Shown here: in pieces, positions 51,268-60,439 of the stretch
Layout: each line of letters begins with the position of its first letter
How positions within the stretch are numbered: the first letter of the stretch is position 1
Assembly: GCA_036787955.1 (NCBI GenBank)
Contig: DAIQOI010000012.1
Span: 1-64,000, forward strand
Direction of reading: 5' to 3'
DNA: 64,000 nt
Source: UBA2336 sp036787955
GTDB lineage: Bacteria > Bacteroidota > Bacteroidia > Cytophagales > Cyclobacteriaceae
Made by a program: the position numbers and the translations under genes
Notes under the pieces: generated by a model
What the model saw: the letters and a program-made list of their open reading frames with translations, nothing else
Told to the model about the DNA's origin: nothing
Database searches by the model: none

Positions 51268-52410
51268 TCATGTCCGGTTATCCCAAAAACGGTCAGGCAT
51301 GAAATGATACAACAACACCCCTGCAACCAGTGCAATGGCAAAGCCATACGGTAAGCCGAAGGCCATCAGTCCTACCATAATTGCCAGCATGAAATCTTTC
51401 CGTACCGATACCGTATCGCCCGTCAGCATAATCAATGCAATACCTTCAAACAACAGAATGGTGCCGAGTACAGGCAGCGGAAAAACATTAATCAACTGAT
51501 TGAAGCCCTGACCGAAAAACAGGCCCAGCACAACATACAACATACCGTAAATTATCACCGAGCCACCTGTTCTTCCGCCAAAGGTATAGTGACCCACCAT
51601 GCCACCCGCACCATGACACACCGGAATGCCGCCTGCCAATGGCGACAACAGGTTCATTGCGGCATAGGTCAATCCTATTTTTTTTAAGCCGATATTTCGA
51701 TCCGGATAATAATCGGCAATAACCTGTCGTGTGGCAAGCATGGAGTTACTTAGTGAGAGCGGTATCTGCGGAATGGATAACAACAGGAAACCCTTCCAGA
51801 TGTCGTTCCACCCGGGTATTGCAGGTTGGGGCCAGGTAATACCAAATGCCTGTTGCAGTTCTTGGAGATTTACCGAGGTGAGAAAAGCATAAAGAATGCC
51901 CATTATAATAACCACCAGCGCAGCAGGATACTTTTTGTTATGGAACAACAGGATAATAAGCAGAAAGGTGATGGCTGCCAGCACGTAGCCGGTTAGGCCG
52001 GCTGAGGGTATATATTCTTTGAAGGCCAGCCCGCAAAGGCTTAGTCCCAGGCCAAACTGAATACCGCGGATTACCGGCTTTGGAACCACCTTGCCCAGCC
52101 AGGTGAGCAGGCCACTTGCCGACAGCACCAGCATAATAACCCCTATGGCAATACCGGCACCCAACAGCACCGGCCCGGCAATTTTTTGTGCAATAACCAG
52201 GGTAGCCATGGCCTTCAGGGGTTGTACCGGCATGGGCATGCGGTAAACCAAACCGGTCGCGATCTGCATCAGGCCAAAGACAATCAACACACTGGGCGTA
52301 TGCAGGCCGGCAGCGATAATCATTCCTACAATCAATGGAAAATCGGTGCCAATGTCACCAAATGCGCCTGCAAGTTCCTGGCGATTGAACCGAATGGGCT
52401 GGCGTTGCAT
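51268..52410 (-). CDS. MOT1-type molybdate/sulfate transporter
   Basis: A 380-residue inner-membrane carrier related to SulP proteins but without a STAS domain. The MOT1 signature is clear: GAFGDIGTDFPLIVGMI at the N-terminus, MPVQPLKAMATLVIA, and near the middle PQIPLSLSNSMLATR with CHGAGGMVGHYTFGGRTGGS (cited as GGIPVCHGAGGMVGHY). About 11 helices. Eukaryotic and some bacterial members take up molybdate with high affinity; sulfate is the alternative. Five bp upstream of it ends the dihaem cytochrome gene, so the three may be co-transcribed. Confidence 0.9.
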   Translation of the reverse strand: MQRQPIRFNRQELAGAFGDIGTDFPLIVGMIIAAGLHTPSVLIVFGLMQIATGLVYRMPMPVQPLKAMATLVIAQKIAGPVLLGAGIAIGVIMLVLSASGLLTWLGKVVPKPVIRGIQFGLGLSLCGLAFKEYIPSAGLTGYVLAAITFLLIILLFHNKKYPAALVVIIMGILYAFLTSVNLQELQQAFGITWPQPAIPGWNDIWKGFLLLSIPQIPLSLSNSMLATRQVIADYYPDRNIGLKKIGLTYAAMNLLSPLAGGIPVCHGAGGMVGHYTFGGRTGGSVIIYGMLYVVLGLFFGQGFNQLINVFPLPVLGTILLFEGIALIMLTGDTVSVRKDFMLAIMVGLMAFGLPYGFAIALVAGVLLYHFMPDRFWDNRT

Positions 52411-52415
52411 ACTTG

Positions 52416-53486
52416 TTAATTAAGCGAGGCTATCCATTCGCGAATAAGCGCAACGCCTTCTTCGTGAACCAGTTTTTTTCCCAGTTCCGGCATCATGATG
52501 CCCGGGTCGGTTGACGTGATGCGGTAGTACAGGATGGATTTTTCCGGATGTCCGGGCACAATATCATAGTGTAATCCTCCCGAGCCACGTCCGGCAGCAA
52601 CGGGGGGTTTGCCAATGCCGAGTTCGAAGGGCCGCGTTACATCGGTGGTCAGGTGCAGTCCGCTGGTTTTGGCGGGGCCATCCGGGCGGTGGCAGTGAGC
52701 GCAGTTCACCTCAAGCCAGGCACGTGCGCGTGCATCAAGCGGGGCGCTCTCATCGTCATAATCGGGCAACTGAGGGATTTGCTGAAGTTCGGGCAGATTT
52801 TTCAGTACGCCCATTGAAGCAAGATGGGCCAGCTGATGGATGCCGTTGACCGTTTTATTCAATTGCCGGGCCAGCGGGCCGATGGGAAAAATTTTATCTC
52901 CCCGCAGGTGGCAGCCCTTGCACTGGTTCATGTTGGGGATGGAATAATTCACACTGCGCACAGAACCATCGTAGTGAACCCAGCTTACGTCCAGATTTTT
53001 ACCGCTTACGTCCAGAAAGGCTTCGGTTTGTTCCTCATTCCAGATGTAAGGCAGGGCCTTCCACTGGCCGTTTTCCAATATCAGCAACCGTGTTTCAATA
53101 ATCCGGATATGTTCATCCGGCCTGCGGAAATCGGATGGATAATAAAAATTTTTGATGATGACCGTGCCCTCCGGAAACTCAAATACATCGGTAGCATGAT
53201 AACGTATTGCTGTACCGGGCGGAAGATATATGAAACGTTTCTTAAAAGCATAATCGCTGAACAACGGAGCGTTGAGCTCGTAATAAAATACCCGCTCAGC
53301 GGGCTGAAGATTTTTTAATTCACCCTGAAAAAATCCGTACTCCGACAAAGTCTTTTTACCCGGAAGCCGGTTTGAAGGCAGGGTAACCTTTTCTTCCATC
53401 ACCACAACTTCTTCCGATGCCTGCTTCTTCGAGCAGGCTACGGTCGCCAGCAAGGCGAGTAAGATCCAATGCTTTGTGTGCATCAT
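52416..53486 (-). CDS. Dihaem c-type cytochrome lipoprotein (TIGR03806/SO2930-like)
   Basis: A 356-residue lipoprotein (signal ending TVACS, Cys18) with two c-type haem sites: C189-K-G-C192-H and C262-A-H-C265-H. Family blocks include LSEYGFFQGELKNL-like start, YELNAPLFSDYAFKKRFIYLP (cited as LNAPLFSDYAFKKRF), WLEVNCAHCHRPDGPA and MMPELGKKLVHEEG. This matches the SO2930 family that is encoded next to a parallel beta-helix partner, and here the start codon overlaps that partner's stop (ATGA). It depends on the ccm operon for haem attachment. Electron partner unknown; its use is not established. Confidence 0.9.
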   Translation of the reverse strand: MMHTKHWILLALLATVACSKKQASEEVVVMEEKVTLPSNRLPGKKTLSEYGFFQGELKNLQPAERVFYYELNAPLFSDYAFKKRFIYLPPGTAIRYHATDVFEFPEGTVIIKNFYYPSDFRRPDEHIRIIETRLLILENGQWKALPYIWNEEQTEAFLDVSGKNLDVSWVHYDGSVRSVNYSIPNMNQCKGCHLRGDKIFPIGPLARQLNKTVNGIHQLAHLASMGVLKNLPELQQIPQLPDYDDESAPLDARARAWLEVNCAHCHRPDGPAKTSGLHLTTDVTRPFELGIGKPPVAAGRGSGGLHYDIVPGHPEKSILYYRITSTDPGIMMPELGKKLVHEEGVALIREWIASLN

Positions 53487-54739
53487 AGCTTCAAATCCAG
53501 GTACGGATTTTTCTTCAGGCATTCAAAGGGCGAAGCATCTTTCGAAAGATTTTGAAAGTCGTTACCTGCATCCAGATTAATGAATGTAATTTTTCCGTTT
53601 TCTCCGATGCAGATTTCAGGGTCTTCCAGTTTAGGATGCTTGATACCGTCAAACAGAATATCGGGCGGATTAAACAATGACTTCCAGGCCAACAGCTTGC
53701 CCACGTCATTGCTCATGCTGGGAAACAGGTGTCGGTTTTTAAAATGATTGCGGTGAATTAGTATTTTGTATGGATACGGATTGTAGAGTGTATCTTCGCG
53801 GAAGCGGTTGTTCACGGTTTGCACTCCTGCCACTGCACCGGCGGTCTCTTCCTGTCCTTCGCTCAGGGCAGCCACCAACTCATAGCTTATGATGGCCAGC
53901 CCTACGGTTTTATTGTTTTTTATTTGATTAAAAAAAATCTCTGCATGGTGCGTGGCCAGAATCATAATACCCGAACCCGGTGGTATGGTTGCTACGATAT
54001 TCCCCTTTTGGGCAAAATTTTTGTGGTTGTTGTCGCGAACAATGTTGTTATAAACCTTGGTAGAATGCCCGTAGGTGGTTAAGCCGGGTAAATCAAACAC
54101 CAATATGCCACCGCTGTTTTCGTAGGCTTCGTTGCCGTAAATTTCCACATACTTTGAATTTTCGGCTTCAATGCCGGCCACGTTCCAGTAAGCTTTGTTC
54201 TTGCGGATAATTACCGTATCCGACTGACCCACGTAGATTCCTGCATCGGATGAACCCATGGCAACACATTCTTCAATTAGTACGCGCGTGCACAATACCG
54301 GATACAGGGCATAGGCACCGTTTTCGGTTTTCGGGCCGCCCGACCATTGCGAGCGGATCCTGCGCAGAATAACGCCCCGGGTATCATTGACCTTCAGGTT
54401 ATCGCCTTTGGCGTCCTGAATGGTAAAATCCTCCAGCTTAATGTTGTAACCGTTGCTAATCAGCATGCCCTGTGCACCTTCCGTCTGGTTTTTCCACGAC
54501 AATACGGTTTTGTCCATGCCCTTGCCGCGGATGGTGATGCGCTTTTTTCCATCCATGCTCAGGGTTCGGGTAAACATGAAATGCCCTTCCGGCAGTTCAA
54601 TCGTTTCTCCATCTTCCGCAAGGATGAACCGCTCCTGCAGTTCCTTTTCTATCGATTTCCATGTAACAGACTCCTCTGGTGATTTGGTGCAGGCCCAACA
54701 CATCGCCAGTACAAGCACAATGAATAACCATTTTTTCAT
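53483..54739 (-). CDS. Parallel beta-helix lipoprotein, partner of the dihaem cytochrome (TIGR03805-like)
   Basis: A 418-residue exported protein with a lipobox (MCWAC, Cys16). The body is a right-handed parallel beta-helix of about ten turns (LEDFTIQDAKGDNLKV, VILRRIRSQWSG, VLIEECVAMGSSDAGIYVG, YVEIYGNEAYENSGGILVF, TKVYNNIVRDNNH, each shown in short form). Such folds often bind polysaccharides, and the family is paired with the SO2930-like cytochrome. The two together suggest a surface or periplasmic oxidation system, but no substrate is known. It leads the operon and is divergent from the GNAT gene. Confidence 0.87.
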   Translation of the reverse strand: MKKWLFIVLVLAMCWACTKSPEESVTWKSIEKELQERFILAEDGETIELPEGHFMFTRTLSMDGKKRITIRGKGMDKTVLSWKNQTEGAQGMLISNGYNIKLEDFTIQDAKGDNLKVNDTRGVILRRIRSQWSGGPKTENGAYALYPVLCTRVLIEECVAMGSSDAGIYVGQSDTVIIRKNKAYWNVAGIEAENSKYVEIYGNEAYENSGGILVFDLPGLTTYGHSTKVYNNIVRDNNHKNFAQKGNIVATIPPGSGIMILATHHAEIFFNQIKNNKTVGLAIISYELVAALSEGQEETAGAVAGVQTVNNRFREDTLYNPYPYKILIHRNHFKNRHLFPSMSNDVGKLLAWKSLFNPPDILFDGIKHPKLEDPEICIGENGKITFINLDAGNDFQNLSKDASPFECLKKNPYLDLKL

Positions 54740-54857
54740 AGACTGAATGTAGGGAAATTTTTTAAACCTGTAAATAAATCATTTATAGCAGAACGAAAGT
54801 AAACCTTTCTTTGAAACCTGATAACTTACCTATTTTGCAAGTGTAATTGAAATTTTC

Positions 54858-55409
54858 ATGCCGCAGATTTTGCCTGCCTTACCGGAAGATGCCCAGGCGC
54901 TCAGCCAGTTGGTAAACGCTGCTTACCGCGGAGATACCGGCCGCCAGGGCTGGACCACCGAAGCCGACCTGATTGACGGCACCCGCACCGATGCCGAGCT
55001 GTTGCGCGAAGTCATGCAGCGGCCGGATAGCGTTATCCTGAAATATGTGGATAATGAAGAAATTATCGGTTGTGTTGAGCTGCGCGTGGAAGGTGCTAAA
55101 CTTTACCTCGGCATGCTTACGGTAAAACCCACGTTGCAGAAAAGCGGCATCGGCAAAAAACTTATGCAGGCAGCCGAAGCCCATGCGCGCGAAAAAGGCT
55201 GCACCGCCATATTCATGAATGTGCTCACCGACCGCTCCGAGCTGATTGCCTGGTATGAGCGGCAGGGTTATACCGATACCGGCCAACGCAAACCCTTTGC
55301 TTTTACAGACCCACGGTACGGCTTCCCCAAAAAGCCGCTGGAGTTTATGATCATGGAAAAGAAGATTTCAGTGTATTCTGCTGCCGGGAAAAGCCAAACT
55401 GCAGAATAG
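54858..55409 (+). CDS. GNAT-family N-acetyltransferase
   Basis: A 183-residue acetyl-CoA-dependent transferase. It shows the GNAT core: LYLGMLTVKPTLQKSGIGKKLM with the pyrophosphate-binding Q/R-x2-G-x-G/A (QKSGIGKKL, about 96-104), preceding helix EAHAREKGC, and the later AWYERQGYTDTGQRKPF. The N-terminal half (LPEDAQALSQLVNAAYRG) is typical too. Target amine unknown. It stands alone, 61 bp before the serine hydrolase gene, and is divergent from the beta-helix gene. Confidence 0.9.
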   Translation: MPQILPALPEDAQALSQLVNAAYRGDTGRQGWTTEADLIDGTRTDAELLREVMQRPDSVILKYVDNEEIIGCVELRVEGAKLYLGMLTVKPTLQKSGIGKKLMQAAEAHAREKGCTAIFMNVLTDRSELIAWYERQGYTDTGQRKPFAFTDPRYGFPKKPLEFMIMEKKISVYSAAGKSQTAE

Positions 55410-55470
55410 AATGCCTTGAACGATTAAACGGTTTTCTTTAACATTAGCAGTAACCAAAAATTTGCCTGCC

Positions 55471-56979
55471 ATGCGTTCCTTCATTCTGTTGTTTCTGGCC
55501 TTCACAGCTCTTGGCCAGAAAAAACCGATAGCCACTGCGATAGCCACTGATAAAAAAGTTCAGGAGTTTGAAGCCTACCTGGTGAAAGGAATGATCGATT
55601 GGGAAATTCCGGGGATGGCTGTTGCGGTGGTGAAAGACGGCCAGGTGCTGTTGGCCAAAGGATATGGCGTGCGCGAGCTGGGCCGGCCTGAACCGGTGGA
55701 TGCACAAACCTTATTTGCCTGCGCCTCCACCACCAAAGCCATGACGGCTGCCTGCATGGGCATGCTGGTGGATGAGGGCAAAATCAACTGGGATGACCGC
55801 GTGCTCAGCTACCTGCCCGAATTTCAGCTAAACGATCCGTACGTTACACGCGAGTTGCGCATACGCGATTTGTTCATCCATAATTCCGGTGTGGGCAATG
55901 CCGATTTCCTGTGGAGCGCCATGAACATACCAACCGAAGAAGTGCTGCGCAAAATGCGCGATGTGCCGCCATCCTACAGCCTGCGGGGCAGCTTCATTTA
56001 CCAGAATATTATGTATGCGGCAGCGGGCGAGGTGATAAGCAGGGTGAGCGGAATGCCATGGTATGAGTTTATGCGCCAGCGGCTGTTCAAACCACTGGGC
56101 ATGAACCGCACCTTCCCGTTTCTGCGCGAAGTAATAAACGACAGCAACCGTACGCAGCCGCATTATAAAATAGAAGGCAAAATCCAGGTTATAGAACATT
56201 CCAGTGCCGATGCCATTGGTGCAGCCGGCAGCGTATGGTCGTGCATTGACGACATGGCCAAATGGGTGCGCTGCATGATCGATAGCGGGAAATACGATGG
56301 AGGCCGGTTGCTGTCGGCAAAAACGTGGACCGAATTGTTTAAACCACAAACCCTGGTGCCTGCATCTCAGTTTTATCCCACGGCACGCCTTACCAAACCC
56401 AACTGGACCACCTATAGCCTGGGGTGGTTTCAGCACGACTACAAGGGCAGGAAGGTGAACTTCCATACCGGCAGCCTGGCAGGAGCCATTGCCCTGCACG
56501 GCCAGTTGCCGGAAGAAAAACTGGGTATTTACGTGTTTGGCAACCTCGACCATGCCGAACTGCGGCATGCGCTCATGTACAAGGCGTTCGACCTGTTTGC
56601 ATTAGGAGGCACCCGCGACTGGAGTGCGGAGTTTCTGCAACTGTACCGCGGCATAGAGGCAGAAAATGAAAAACGCACCAAAGATTTTGAAGGCAAACGC
56701 GTGGCCGGCACGCAGCCCTCGCTGCCGCTGGATGCCTATGCCGGCAGGTATGTGAGTCCGTTGTTTGGCGAGCTGATCATCACGCGCGAGGGCGATGAAC
56801 TGATAGCGGTGCTGAACAACTTTGTCAAAGCCCGCTTTGCCCACTGGCATTACGATGTGTTCCGCGGGTGGTACGACAAAAGGTGGTACGGCAAGCAAAA
56901 CCTCACGTTTATTTTTGCACCGGATGGTAAAATAAAACAGGCCAACTTCGGGCCGATGGAGTTCAGCCGGGTGCAGTAG
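55471..56979 (+). CDS. Beta-lactamase-fold serine hydrolase with C-terminal DUF3471-like domain
   Basis: A 502-residue exported protein (signal MRSFILLFLAFTALGQ). The catalytic domain has SxxK (CASTTKAMTAA, about 85), the Y-x-N-type motif (FIYQNIMYAAAGEV), and a late HTGSLAG motif in place of KTG. The last about 100 residues (YAGRYVSPLFGELIITREGDELIAV) form a DUF3471-like beta domain. It belongs to class C-like beta-lactamases/D-aminopeptidases, with probable peptidase or esterase activity. The start is ATG 55471; an in-frame TTG at 55462 also exists. It converges on a second such gene 44 bp away. Confidence 0.9.
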   Translation: MRSFILLFLAFTALGQKKPIATAIATDKKVQEFEAYLVKGMIDWEIPGMAVAVVKDGQVLLAKGYGVRELGRPEPVDAQTLFACASTTKAMTAACMGMLVDEGKINWDDRVLSYLPEFQLNDPYVTRELRIRDLFIHNSGVGNADFLWSAMNIPTEEVLRKMRDVPPSYSLRGSFIYQNIMYAAAGEVISRVSGMPWYEFMRQRLFKPLGMNRTFPFLREVINDSNRTQPHYKIEGKIQVIEHSSADAIGAAGSVWSCIDDMAKWVRCMIDSGKYDGGRLLSAKTWTELFKPQTLVPASQFYPTARLTKPNWTTYSLGWFQHDYKGRKVNFHTGSLAGAIALHGQLPEEKLGIYVFGNLDHAELRHALMYKAFDLFALGGTRDWSAEFLQLYRGIEAENEKRTKDFEGKRVAGTQPSLPLDAYAGRYVSPLFGELIITREGDELIAVLNNFVKARFAHWHYDVFRGWYDKRWYGKQNLTFIFAPDGKIKQANFGPMEFSRVQ

Positions 56980-57023
56980 ATGCGCTGTATATTTTATGAA
57001 CAGAGAAGCATTTCAATGAAATT

Positions 57024-58832
57024 TCACCTTCTCTTTCCTACAAACGTACCATGCGGCTGAATGAAGGTTGCCTCGGTAATTTTGCCGCCTGATTCGGTGA
57101 ACTTGATCGTGAAGCCCTCCAGATTCCTGATGATAAAAGTGTGCTTCTCTGTGGGCATCAGCTCATATTCCGGCTGGCCGGGCACCAGCAGGTACAACAC
57201 ATTGCCCGACTCTTTCAGGTAAAAGCGGGTTATTACACCGGCCAGTTCGTATTCGCCCGCATAAGCTTGTAGGGTTTCGCGCGTAACTTCTATTTTGCGT
57301 GGCGTACGCTTAAACTCAAGGGCATCCAAAGAAGGCTCCAGCTTTACCATAGCCGAAACAATATCCCCCTGATCGCCGGTGCGAAAGTTAAACCGCAGGT
57401 TTACGTTGGCGGCTGTGTCAATTTTGCCGCTCACTTTTTCGTATGGTACAAACACATCATAATGATAATGCTTCAGCCAGAAGGTTTTGATCGGTGTTCG
57501 GGCAAACAGCGAGTCGCGTTCCACCACCAGTTCAAATTTTCCGTAGCCGGGGTGGTGGTAACTGCCGGTAAGTTCATGCAGGTGGCGCGATGGGCGGGTG
57601 TTTTTCTTTTGCGATGAACGCATCTGTGCCCTGGCAGAAACCTGTTGTTTTTCGGCATCTTCTATGCGCTTGGTATAAAATTTATCCCAGTCGGTGCGGT
57701 GTACATTCAGCATCCGGTCGCTGATGATATTACGCACCAAGGATGTGAGCACGGATCCATTCTGGTTTACAAGCACCACTATGCCGATGCTGTCGGTGGG
57801 AAAGAAACAGGTGCTGGCCGAAAAGCCGTCAATATTGCCGCCATGTTCAACACGATAGTGTCCTTTGTAAGAGGTTATCATCCAGCCGTAGCCGTAGTTG
57901 CCAAACTGAATATCCGGATATTCACCATCGGGCGGATCGGCCGATACAACGGTGTGCGAGCTGATGGCTTCTTTTACGTACGAAGGTGGAAGTATCTGTT
58001 TACCCTGAAATTTTCCCCCGTTAATCCAGGTTATTACCCAGTTGGCCATTTCGCTCACCGAACTGTTGATGCTGCCGGCCGGGCCCATGGCGGCAATGTC
58101 GTAATAATCCATCTTTACAATCTGCTTGTCTTTTGCGCGGTAGCCGGTAGCTGCCTCATAACCTTTGCGCAGGCCGTCAATATCCGTGGTTGAAAGGTTC
58201 ATTTGCAAGGGCCCGAAGAAACGTTCGCGGATATTGTCTTCCCAGCTTTTACCGGTGATGCGCTCGGCAATCACACCCTGCAGCAGGTACATGAAGTTGT
58301 TGTAGTAGTACTTCTCGCGTACCGATGCAAAAGGCGGCTGGTGTTCGATGCGCCTTACAAGGCTGTCGCGCGAGTGGGTGGGAAACAGGTACCAGCTGTA
58401 GTCGTGACGCGGCAGGCCGGTGCGGTGGGTCATGATGTCGCGGATGGTGATGAGCTGGTTCATTTCGGGTTTGTTGAAGCGCAATTCAGGCACGTGTTTT
58501 ATCGGGCTGTCATCGAACGATATTTTTTGCTCTTCGCGCAACAGGCCCAGCAGTGCACAGGTAAAGGCTTTGGTACATGATCCTATGGCAAACTGTGTGT
58601 TGGGTGTTACCGGCAGCTTCTTTTCCACATCGCGGTAGCCGAATCCTTTGGCATAAATGATTTTATCTTTTTCTACAATGGCTACGGCAAATCCGGCTGC
58701 ATGGTATTTTGCCGGCAGTTGCTGCAGTTCAGCATCCAGCCCGGCCAGTCGCTTGTCGGCTGAGACGGATTTTTTCTGAGCCATCGTAGGAAACACAATC
58801 CACAGGCAGATGGGAAAAAGCAATTTTTTCAT
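57024..58832 (-). CDS. Beta-lactamase-fold serine hydrolase 2
   Basis: A 602-residue exported protein (signal MKKLLFPICLWIVFPTMAQ). Catalytic features: SxxK in AIGSCTKAFTCALLG, the Tyr of YYNNFMYLLQGV (YNN), and a late VEHGGNIDGFSA (HGG in place of KTG). About 200 residues follow, with a DUF3471-like segment (LTGSYHHPGYGKFELV) and a second (YAGEYELAGVITRFYL). It is longer than the 55471-56979 protein but has the same layout, so they are distant paralogues. The start is placed at ATG 58832 rather than 58916, where the upstream residues lack signal character. Substrate unknown. Confidence 0.88.
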   Translation of the reverse strand: MKKLLFPICLWIVFPTMAQKKSVSADKRLAGLDAELQQLPAKYHAAGFAVAIVEKDKIIYAKGFGYRDVEKKLPVTPNTQFAIGSCTKAFTCALLGLLREEQKISFDDSPIKHVPELRFNKPEMNQLITIRDIMTHRTGLPRHDYSWYLFPTHSRDSLVRRIEHQPPFASVREKYYYNNFMYLLQGVIAERITGKSWEDNIRERFFGPLQMNLSTTDIDGLRKGYEAATGYRAKDKQIVKMDYYDIAAMGPAGSINSSVSEMANWVITWINGGKFQGKQILPPSYVKEAISSHTVVSADPPDGEYPDIQFGNYGYGWMITSYKGHYRVEHGGNIDGFSASTCFFPTDSIGIVVLVNQNGSVLTSLVRNIISDRMLNVHRTDWDKFYTKRIEDAEKQQVSARAQMRSSQKKNTRPSRHLHELTGSYHHPGYGKFELVVERDSLFARTPIKTFWLKHYHYDVFVPYEKVSGKIDTAANVNLRFNFRTGDQGDIVSAMVKLEPSLDALEFKRTPRKIEVTRETLQAYAGEYELAGVITRFYLKESGNVLYLLVPGQPEYELMPTEKHTFIIRNLEGFTIKFTESGGKITEATFIQPHGTFVGKRR

Positions 58833-58934
58833 ACTGAAATGAAAATTTTCTGAAAGTAAACATTTTGGGCCGGTGGTGAAAAGTTTTTTTTGCAGCAGGA
58901 ATTTTTGTAGTTTCATTAACCTAATGACGAAATC

Positions 58935-60383
58935 ATGAAGCGCCTGTATGTTTTGTTGGTATGGATTTACGGAGCATTGTCTGCCCAGCAGCTGCCAACC
59001 GATTTTTTAAGTAAGCACTGGCACAAGGAACGCAGGCAGAAGGTGCGCGAAAAAATGCCGCCCAATTCGGTGGCGGTGTTCTTTGCCAATGCCGTGCGCA
59101 ACCGCAGCAACGATGTGGACTATGTATATCACCAGGACCCCGACTTTTATTACCTCACCGGCTACCGCGAGCCCCATGCCGTGCTGCTTATTTTCAAAGA
59201 AAAGCAGCAGGCGCCTAACGGAACGTTGTTCGATGAAGTGATTTTTGTGCAGCCGCGCAATCCCATCATGGAAATGTGGACGGGCCGCAGGCTGGGCTTT
59301 GCCGGTGTGCGCGAACAACTAGGCTTTGAAATGGCTTTTAACAACACCGACTTTGCAAATTTTCCCGTTGATTTCTCAAAATTCTCTCAGATATTTTTTT
59401 TCGATTTTCACAATGATGTCCGCGATGATCCCAGGGATCCTGCAGATTTGTACAATTTGATAGAGCAGTTCAGAAAAAAAGCCGGCTATCCGGATAAAAC
59501 CTCGATACAACCAGAGCCTGCGCGCAACCGGTTAAATACCGTGGCACTTGCGCATATCATGAACGATTTGCGGGGCATTAAAACCCCCGAAGAAATTGCG
59601 TTGCTCCGTAAGGCTGTGATGATATCCAGTATTGGTCAGGCAGAGGTAATGAAAGCCATGAAGCCCGGCATGAGCGAGCGCGAAGTGCAGGGCATCCATG
59701 AGTTTGTTTTTAAAAAATACCAGGCCGAGGGCGTAGGCTATCCGTCTATTGTGGGCAGTGGCCACAACGGCTGCATTCTTCACTACATTGATAATTATAA
59801 GCCCGTGCTCGATTCGAAGGAATTGATACTGATGGACCTGGGGGCCGAGTACCACGGCTATACAGCCGATGTTACGCGCACCATTCCGGTGGGAGGAAAA
59901 TTTTCCCCTGAACAAAAGCAGATCTACAATCTGGTGTTGGCCGCGCAGGAAGAAGCGATGAAAATCTGTAAACCGGGCACGCGCTTTTCGGAATTGTACG
60001 AAGCCACTGCGCGCATCATAAATACAGGGTTAACCGAATTGAAAATTATTGACAAACCGACCGACCGACACATGTACTATCCCCATGGCTGCTGCCACCA
60101 TATCGGGCTGGACGTACACGACCGTGGTAATTATGATGTACTGCAGGAAAATATGGTCATCACCATCGAACCGGGCATTTACATTCAGGAAAAGACCACC
60201 AGGGATCCTAAGTGGTGGGGTATTGCAGTACGCATTGAAGATGACTTTCTGGTAACCAAAGATGGCTGCGAGTTGCTGTCGTACCATGCGCCCCGTACGG
60301 TGGAGGAAATTGAAGCGAAGATGGCCGAGCCCAGTGTGCTGGATAACTTCATACTTCCTCCCCTGAAAACCGAAAAGGAGTAG
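58935..60383 (+). CDS. Exported Xaa-Pro aminopeptidase (M24 family)
   Basis: Metallopeptidase removing an N-terminal residue ahead of proline. The 482-residue protein has a signal peptide (ending LSAQ), an N-terminal AMP_N domain (about 25-170), and the pita-bread domain (about 200-450). Dinuclear metal ligands appear as D in LMDLGAEYHGYTADVTR (two Asp), H in YYPHGCCHHIGLDVHD, E in TIEPGIYI and E in AVRIEDDFLV. The SIVGSGHNGCILHY block carries the substrate His. The signal peptide implies a periplasmic place, unlike cytosolic PepP. Divergent from the second serine hydrolase. Confidence 0.93.
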   Translation: MKRLYVLLVWIYGALSAQQLPTDFLSKHWHKERRQKVREKMPPNSVAVFFANAVRNRSNDVDYVYHQDPDFYYLTGYREPHAVLLIFKEKQQAPNGTLFDEVIFVQPRNPIMEMWTGRRLGFAGVREQLGFEMAFNNTDFANFPVDFSKFSQIFFFDFHNDVRDDPRDPADLYNLIEQFRKKAGYPDKTSIQPEPARNRLNTVALAHIMNDLRGIKTPEEIALLRKAVMISSIGQAEVMKAMKPGMSEREVQGIHEFVFKKYQAEGVGYPSIVGSGHNGCILHYIDNYKPVLDSKELILMDLGAEYHGYTADVTRTIPVGGKFSPEQKQIYNLVLAAQEEAMKICKPGTRFSELYEATARIINTGLTELKIIDKPTDRHMYYPHGCCHHIGLDVHDRGNYDVLQENMVITIEPGIYIQEKTTRDPKWWGIAVRIEDDFLVTKDGCELLSYHAPRTVEEIEAKMAEPSVLDNFILPPLKTEKE

Positions 60384-60439
60384 GTTGATACTGTGAGCAG
60401 CTGATACCAGGCCTACGGGTGCTTATCAACGAAAAGTTA

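Noticed and set aside
60383..60436. A terminator between the Xaa-Pro peptidase and membrane protein genes
   Set aside because: A 7-bp match (GTTGATA/TATCAAC) exists, but the loop is long and no T-run follows.
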